Positions 1 to 7,230 of a DNA stretch of 7,230 nt are shown here, piece after piece. Origin of the DNA: Pseudomonadota bacterium (GTDB lineage: Bacteria > Pseudomonadota > Alphaproteobacteria > Rhizobiales > Beijerinckiaceae); the NCBI GenBank assembly GCA_023422485.1, contig JAGTAM010000034.1, positions 1 through 7,230 on the forward strand, given 5' to 3'. How positions within the stretch are numbered: the first letter of the stretch is position 1; every line of letters begins with the position of its first letter. Below the pieces are notes generated by a model, which was not told where the DNA came from, did no database searches, and saw only the letters and a program-made list of their open reading frames with translations. The translations under genes were made by a program, and so were the position numbers.

Positions 1-3000
1 TGGCGCTCAAGGCCGGCATGCGGCTCGGGCTCTACCGCGATCTGGCGGTCGGCGCCGACCGGGGCGGCTCGGAGATCTGGTCTCATCCCGAGCGCTTCGC
101 CAACGGCGTCTCCATCGGCGCGCCGCCGGACCTGCTCGCGCCCAAGGGTCAGGATTGGGGGCTGCCGGCTTTCGATCCTCTGGAGATGGAGCGCGACGGC
201 CTCAAGGCGTTCCGGGCGCTGGTGAAGGCGAACATGCGCCATGCCGGCGCGATCCGCATCGACCACGCCTTCCAGCTCGCCCGTCTGTTCCTGATCCCGC
301 TCGGCCGTTCGGCCCGCGAGGGTGCCTACGTCGCGATGCCGTTCGAGCCGATGCTGGCGGTGCTGCGGCTGGAGAGCCACCGCGCGAAATGCCTCGTCAT
401 CGCCGAGGATCTCGGCACCGCGCCGGAGGGCTTCTCCGACGCGCTGATGTCATCGGGCATCCTCAGCTACCGCATCCTTGCCTTCGAGCGCGAGCATGGC
501 GGCGCCTTCAAGGCGCCCGAGGCCTATCCCAAGGATGCGCTGACCGCGATCACCACCCACGATCTGCCGACCTTCGTCGGCTGGTGGCGCGGGGTCGATA
601 CCGACACGCGGCAATCGCTCGGCCTCTACGATGCCGACCGGGCCGAGGCGGAGCGCACCGAGCGCGTCGCCGAGCGCTGGCGCCTGTCGGAGGCGCTCGC
701 CGCTCAACAGCTCCTGCCGAGTTCCGAGCCGCCGGAGCACGCGCCCTTCGAAGCCGCCGCGCGCTACCTCGCCCGCGCGCCCTCGATCCTGACTGCCGTG
801 CAGTACGAGGACGTGGTCGGCGAGCTGTCGCAGGCGAACGTGCCGGGCTCGACCGAGGGCTACCCGAACTGGCGGCGCAAGCTCGACCGCAATCTCGAAG
901 CGATCGCCGCGCCGGGTGGCCCGCTCGCCAAGCTCGCCGCCGCCCTCTCGGCGGAGGAGCGCGGACCGCGCTCCGGCGCCGCGCGCCTCTCTTCGGCTCC
1001 GCCGCGGGCGACCTACCGCCTGCAATTCCACGAGGGCTTCACCTTCGCGGATGCGGAGAAGATTGTCCCCTACCTCGCGAGGCTCGGGGTGAGCCACGTC
1101 TACGCCTCGCCGCTCCAGCGGGCGCGGCCGGGCTCGACCCACGGCTACGACATCGTCGACCACTCGCAAATCAATCCGGAAATCGGCGGCGAGGAGGGCT
1201 TCCGCAGCTTCACCGACGCGCTCCACGCGCACGGGCTGAAGCTTCTGCTCGATATCGTGCCCAATCACATGGGCGTGGGTGGTGCCGACAATCCGTGGTG
1301 GCTCTCGGTGCTCGAATGGGGCGGTCTCTCACCCGCGGCCAATGCTTTCGACATCGACTGGGAGCGGCTTGGCGCCAACGGCAAGCTCGTCATCCCCTTC
1401 CTCGGCGAGCGCTACGGCGAGGCGTTGGAGAAGGGCACGCTTGAGCTGAAGTTCGACGAGGCAGCCGGTGCCTTCAGCGTCTGGCACTACGAGCACCAGT
1501 TCCCGATCTGCCCGCTGCAATACCCGACGATCCTCAACCGGGCGCTCGCGGCCCTCGGCGAGATCGGCGACGACATGTCGGCGGAGGTGCTCTCGATCAC
1601 AGAGCGCCTGCGCGCCATGGGCGAGGAGACGAACCCCGAGCGGCGCCGGGCGATGCCCGAGGCGGCCGAGGAGTTGAAGCGCCAGCTCGCGGGCGCCGTG
1701 CGGGCCTCGCCGCAGATGGCAGCGTCGATCTACCGGGCGCTGCACCTGCTCAACGGCAACCGCGACTATCCCGACAGCTTCGGGCCGCTTCATCGGCTGC
1801 TCGAACAGCAATCCTACCGGCTCGCCCATTGGCGCATCGCGTCGAGCGACATCAACTACCGCCGCTTCTTCGACGTGAATTCGCTGGCGGGCCTCCGGGT
1901 CGAGCTATCGGACGTCTTCGTCCGCTCGCACGACCTGCTGTTTCGCCTGATCGGCGAGGGTCGGATCGACGGCCTGCGCATCGATCACATCGACGGACTC
2001 GCAGACCCGCTCGGCTACGCCCGCGCGCTCCAGGCGGCGGTCGGACCTGGCTTCTACATCGTAGTCGAGAAGATTCTCGAGCCGGGCGAGAAGCTGCGCG
2101 ACTGGCCGGTCGCCGGCACCACCGGCTACGACGTGCTGAACCAGCTCGACGGCATTCTGGTCGACAAGGCACTGAAGCCGCGTATCGAGAAGTTCTATCG
2201 GTGGGCCACCGATATGGACGAGCCCTACGGTTTCCAGTTCCGCGCGGCCAAGGCGGAGATTTTGGAGATCAGCTTCGCCTCGGAACTCGAGGTGATGACC
2301 GGCGACCTCAAGCAGATTGCCGATTCCGACCGGCGCACCCGCGACTTCTCCACGAATGCCATCCGCCGGGCGCTGATCGAGATCGTCGCGCGCTTCCCCG
2401 TCTACCGCTCTTACCTGCCGGGCGATCTCGATGAGACCGAGATCGAACTGGAGGATGTGCGGCTGATCGAGGGGGCCGTGCGCAAGGCCAAGCGCTGGAG
2501 CGCCCTGCCGGACCGATCGGTCCACGACTTCGCCGCCGATGCCCTGCTTGGGCGCATCGATGTCGGCGGCGCGGGACACCCGGATCAGCAGGTGGTGCTG
2601 CGCTTCCGCCGCCGCTTCCAGCAGCTCACCGGGCCGGTGATGGCCAAGAGCCTGGAAGACACGCTGTTCTACCGCTTTGTCGAACTGCTTGCCCTCAACG
2701 AGGTCGGCGGCGATCCCGGCGAGTACGGCATCGATGCGGAGCATTTCCACGCGCTCCAGGCGGCGCGGGCCCGCGACTGGCCGAACGCGATGATCACCAC
2801 GGCCACCCACGACACCAAGCGCGGCGAGGATGCCCGCTCGCGCCAGCTCGCCCTCTCCGAGCTCCCGGAGGAGTGGGCGCGCGCCTGGGATACCTGGCGG
2901 CGCGCCTCGGAAGGCCACATCAAGCAAGTCGAGGGCGAGCCCGCTCCCGATCCCAACGATCAGTGGATGTTCCTCCAGGCGATCCTCGGCGCTTGGCCTT

Positions 3001-3794
3001 TGGAGCTCTTCGAGCGCGACGACGCCGACGCGATCGAGGACTTCCGCAAGCGGCTCGACGCCTACGCCGAGAAGGCCCTGCGCGAGAGCAAGCGCCGGTC
3101 GAGCTGGGTCAATGTCGATGAGGGTTACGAGAGCGCCGTCCACGCGCTCTTCGCCGCTCTCATCGCTCCCGGATCGGATTGCCTGCAGCGCCTCCGGCCG
3201 CTGGTGCGGCGGCTCGCCTTCCTCGGCATGATCGCCGGCCTCGGTCGCACGGTGCTCAAATGCACCCTGCCGGGCATTCCCGACACGTACCAGGGTACCG
3301 AGTTCTGGGACTTCTCCTTCGTCGATCCCGACAACCGGCGGCCGGTCGATTACGAGGACCGGGCGCGGGCGCTGGAAGCCGGCGGCGCACCGGCCGAGCT
3401 GATCGGCGCTTGGCCGGACGGTCGCGTGAAGCAGGCGACGCTCGCGCGCCTGCTCGCCGACCGGGCGGCGCGACCGGCCTTCTACGCCGATGCCGACTAC
3501 CGGCCGCTCACGGCAGAGGGTCCACGCGCCGACCACGTCATCGCCTTTACCCGCTCGGCGGCGACCTCCGGCGCCGACGATCTGCTGGTGGCGGTGCCCC
3601 GCCTCGTCGCACGCATGACGCCCGAATCGGCTTGGTCGGGCGAGGCCTTCGCCGGAACCGTCCTGCGGGTGCCGGAGGGCAGCCGGTGGACCGATGTGAT
3701 CGGCGGAGGCGAAGTGAGCGCCGAGGGCGGTCGGCTCGATCTCGGTCGGCTCTTCGCGGCGCTGCCCTATGTGGTGCTGCGGCGCGCCGCCTGA
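1..3794 (+). CDS. malQ-treY: MalQ-TreY fusion: 4-alpha-glucanotransferase / maltooligosyltrehalose synthase (5' partial)
   Basis: This is a cytosolic bifunctional enzyme of malto-oligosaccharide and trehalose metabolism. The reading frame is already open at the left edge (first full codon at 3) and ends at TGA 3792-3794. The ATG at 18 lies inside a conserved MalQ block (GLYRDLAVG follows it), so it is not the real start, and an estimated 300 or so residues are missing upstream. The visible 1258 residues (counted from the ATG at 18) comprise the MalQ C-terminal half (about 1-315), a linker rich in Ala, Arg, Ser and Pro (about 316-328), and a full TreY (about 329-1258). There is no frameshift or internal stop at the junction, and both catalytic triads are intact, so the fusion looks functional. 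I infer that MalQ builds malto-oligosaccharides long enough for TreY. The next gene follows 132 bases downstream on the same strand. Naming of both modules is secure; substrate hand-over between them is inference. Confidence 0.95.
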   Translation, partial: ALKAGMRLGLYRDLAVGADRGGSEIWSHPERFANGVSIGAPPDLLAPKGQDWGLPAFDPLEMERDGLKAFRALVKANMRHAGAIRIDHAFQLARLFLIPLGRSAREGAYVAMPFEPMLAVLRLESHRAKCLVIAEDLGTAPEGFSDALMSSGILSYRILAFEREHGGAFKAPEAYPKDALTAITTHDLPTFVGWWRGVDTDTRQSLGLYDADRAEAERTERVAERWRLSEALAAQQLLPSSEPPEHAPFEAAARYLARAPSILTAVQYEDVVGELSQANVPGSTEGYPNWRRKLDRNLEAIAAPGGPLAKLAAALSAEERGPRSGAARLSSAPPRATYRLQFHEGFTFADAEKIVPYLARLGVSHVYASPLQRARPGSTHGYDIVDHSQINPEIGGEEGFRSFTDALHAHGLKLLLDIVPNHMGVGGADNPWWLSVLEWGGLSPAANAFDIDWERLGANGKLVIPFLGERYGEALEKGTLELKFDEAAGAFSVWHYEHQFPICPLQYPTILNRALAALGEIGDDMSAEVLSITERLRAMGEETNPERRRAMPEAAEELKRQLAGAVRASPQMAASIYRALHLLNGNRDYPDSFGPLHRLLEQQSYRLAHWRIASSDINYRRFFDVNSLAGLRVELSDVFVRSHDLLFRLIGEGRIDGLRIDHIDGLADPLGYARALQAAVGPGFYIVVEKILEPGEKLRDWPVAGTTGYDVLNQLDGILVDKALKPRIEKFYRWATDMDEPYGFQFRAAKAEILEISFASELEVMTGDLKQIADSDRRTRDFSTNAIRRALIEIVARFPVYRSYLPGDLDETEIELEDVRLIEGAVRKAKRWSALPDRSVHDFAADALLGRIDVGGAGHPDQQVVLRFRRRFQQLTGPVMAKSLEDTLFYRFVELLALNEVGGDPGEYGIDAEHFHALQAARARDWPNAMITTATHDTKRGEDARSRQLALSELPEEWARAWDTWRRASEGHIKQVEGEPAPDPNDQWMFLQAILGAWPLELFERDDADAIEDFRKRLDAYAEKALRESKRRSSWVNVDEGYESAVHALFAALIAPGSDCLQRLRPLVRRLAFLGMIAGLGRTVLKCTLPGIPDTYQGTEFWDFSFVDPDNRRPVDYEDRARALEAGGAPAELIGAWPDGRVKQATLARLLADRAARPAFYADADYRPLTAEGPRADHVIAFTRSAATSGADDLLVAVPRLVARMTPESAWSGEAFAGTVLRVPEGSRWTDVIGGGEVSAEGGRLDLGRLFAALPYVVLRRAA
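3..962 (+). other. malQ: MalQ (GH77) catalytic module, C-terminal half, within the fusion gene
   Basis: GH77 enzymes move alpha-1,4-glucan segments between malto-oligosaccharides (disproportionation). Family blocks appear in the expected order: GLYRDLAVG, GVSIGAPPD with LAPKGQDWGLP, NMRHAGAIRIDHAFQLARL, LESHRAKCLVIAEDLGTAP, and ITTHDLPTFVGWWRG. The predicted catalytic acids are the nucleophile Asp (codon 261-263), the acid/base Glu (405-407) and the transition-state Asp (561-563). Spacings are 48 and 52 residues, close to those I recall for Thermus aquaticus amylomaltase. The module ends with the usual MalQ tail, PGSTEGYPNWRRKL (about 840-881). The N-terminal part of the barrel and any domain before it lie outside the window. 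The third block carries AFQLARLFLIP where many MalQ proteins have a version with MGLFRLWWIP, a mild divergence close to the nucleophile. Confidence 0.93.
1002..3791 (+). other. treY: TreY (GH13) maltooligosyltrehalose synthase module, complete, within the fusion gene
   Basis: TreY isomerises the reducing-end alpha-1,4 bond of a malto-oligosaccharide to an alpha-1,1 bond, giving a maltooligosyl-trehalose from which TreZ cuts trehalose. The module begins at PRATYRLQFHEGFTFADAEK (1002 onward), the typical TreY N-terminus, and runs about 930 residues, at the long end for the family. Conserved regions are YASPLQRARPGSTHGYD, region I DIVPNHMG (Asp codon 1251-1253), region II GLRIDHIDGL (nucleophile Asp 1983-1985), region III IVVEKILEPGE (acid/base Glu 2067-2069), and region IV ATHDTKRGEDARSR (Asp 2811-2813). 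PGIPDTYQGTEFWDFSFVDP and NRRPVDYEDR near 3270-3360 are also TreY signatures. A C-terminal beta domain ends at YVVLRRAA. About 248 residues separate region III Glu from region IV Asp, more than the roughly 188 I recall for Sulfolobus TreY. TreZ is not in the window. Confidence 0.96.
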
Positions 3795-3811
3795 GGGCGG
3801 CGCATGAGATT

Positions 3812-3836
3812 TCCGGTCACCGATGCCGTGACCGGA
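3812..3836 (+). terminator. Perfect 9-bp hairpin after malQ-treY, no U-tract (weak terminator or mRNA-processing candidate)
   Basis: TCCGGTCAC (3812-3820) and GTGACCGGA (3828-3836) are exact reverse complements around a 7-base loop. The hairpin starts 17 bases after the TGA of malQ-treY and lies well before the start of the next gene. No run of T follows (the next bases are CCGGGCCTGCGGG), so it is not a classical Rho-independent terminator. It could be a 3'-end stabilising hairpin, a partial terminator that lowers expression of the downstream gene, or a protein-binding inverted repeat. The pairing is directly visible; the role is not. Confidence 0.5.
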
Positions 3837-3915
3837 CCGGGCCTGCGGGTGTTACGAGATAGCCCTTCCGCGGCCTCGACCCATCAGAACGCGCCAAGGC
3901 GTGAAGCGACAAGAC

Positions 3916-3920
3916 GGAGG
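3916..3920 (+). promoter_or_regulatory. Ribosome binding site (GGAGG) for the GH13-GlgE gene
   Basis: GGAGG is a near-perfect Shine-Dalgarno core, with a 6-base spacer before the ATG at 3927-3929. It decides the start in favour of 3927. The competing in-frame ATG at 3804 has only GAGGG (3793-3797) overlapping the stop codon of the previous gene, and would add 41 Arg-rich, rare-codon residues. The in-frame ATG at 3948 has no comparable site. Confidence 0.85.
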
Positions 3921-3926
3921 CGATCG

Positions 3927-7230
<3,304 letters not shown>

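Larger units (their letters stand above)
3795..3926 (+). other. Intergenic spacer between malQ-treY and the GH13-GlgE gene
   Basis: This 132-base spacer contains the hairpin at 3812-3836 and the ribosome binding site at 3916-3920. I see no convincing sigma-70 -35/-10 pair. I also see no GGAAC-N16/17-CGTT style box, the usual signature of the alphaproteobacterial general stress sigma factor EcfG. The spacer has no stop codon in the frame shared by the two genes, and an in-frame ATG occurs at 3804. However, its codons (AGA twice, AGG twice, CGA twice, TTA) are rare types that the flanking genes avoid, so it reads as non-coding. The same-strand arrangement suggests co-transcription, with the hairpin perhaps modulating it. 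Confidence 0.6.

Noticed and set aside
18..20. ATG at 18 as the start of the first gene
   Set aside because: It lies within the conserved MalQ core, the frame is open to the window edge upstream, and the codons before it (Ala-Leu-Lys-Ala-Gly) continue the MalQ sequence.
2510..2523. Perfect 14-base palindrome GGACCGATCGGTCC inside treY
   Set aside because: About one such palindrome is expected by chance in a GC-rich window of this size, and it lies within ordinary coding sequence.
1905..3536. A 543-codon open frame on the minus strand, antisense to treY
   Set aside because: Long antisense open frames are expected where plus-strand codons end mostly in G or C. Its translation shows no recognisable domain, and the plus-strand frame has clear TreY motifs throughout.
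3179..3862. A plus-strand open frame running past the treY stop into the spacer
   Set aside because: It is out of frame with TreY, Arg/Gly/Ala-rich in the way of GC shadows, and has no convincing start signal. TreY in the other frame is conserved to its end.
3804..3926. Extended start of the GlgE fusion at the ATG at 3804
   Set aside because: The added 41 residues use rare codons (AGA, AGG, CGA, TTA), are Arg-rich and lack domain character, and would include the hairpin. The ATG at 3927 has a better ribosome binding site at ideal spacing.
3795..3926. Possible general-stress (EcfG-type) or sigma-70 promoter in the spacer
   Set aside because: Trehalose genes are often stress-controlled in alphaproteobacteria, but I find no GGAAC box with a matching downstream GTT at the right spacing, and no credible -35/-10 pair.

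Overview
The window is a very GC-rich stretch of a bacterial chromosome, with G or C at most third codon positions. It is almost entirely filled by two large same-strand genes of alpha-glucan and trehalose metabolism. The gene content, the fused architectures and the base composition fit an alphaproteobacterium of the Hyphomicrobiales, perhaps Methylobacterium-like. That assignment is an inference from gene style, since there is no rRNA or other marker here. I see no mobile element, CRISPR array, tRNA or rRNA, and the region looks like ordinary chromosomal metabolism rather than a transferred island.

Layout. (1) Positions 1-3794 hold the 3' part of a fused gene. It encodes the C-terminal half of a GH77 4-alpha-glucanotransferase (MalQ), with all three catalytic acids inside the window. 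A short linker (about 963-1001) joins it to a complete GH13 maltooligosyltrehalose synthase (TreY). The start lies upstream of the window. (2) Positions 3795-3926 are a 132-base spacer with a perfect 9-bp hairpin (3812-3836) and a strong ribosome binding site (3916-3920). (3) Positions 3927 to the window end hold a second fused gene, open to the last base. It encodes an N-terminal GH13 alpha-amylase-like module with an intact catalytic triad, a proline-rich linker, and a GlgE module (alpha-1,4-glucan:maltose-1-phosphate maltosyltransferase). The last few dozen residues are cut off by the window edge.

How the genes work together. GlgE extends alpha-1,4-glucan from maltose 1-phosphate, which in known systems is made from trehalose by TreS and maltokinase. 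TreY converts the reducing end of malto-oligosaccharides to a trehalosyl unit, which TreZ then releases as trehalose. MalQ reshuffles short malto-oligosaccharides into longer ones that suit TreY. The locus therefore carries an enzyme for each direction of the glucan-trehalose exchange. The partners TreZ, TreS/maltokinase, GlgB and GlgX are not in this window and are expected nearby.

The main point of interest is that both genes encode proteins with two related (beta/alpha)8 catalytic barrels, giving four complete or partial barrels in 7.2 kb. The extra GH13 module in front of GlgE has no assigned function. It resembles GlgE itself in motif order and spacing, but keeps the canonical amylase motifs that GlgE has lost.
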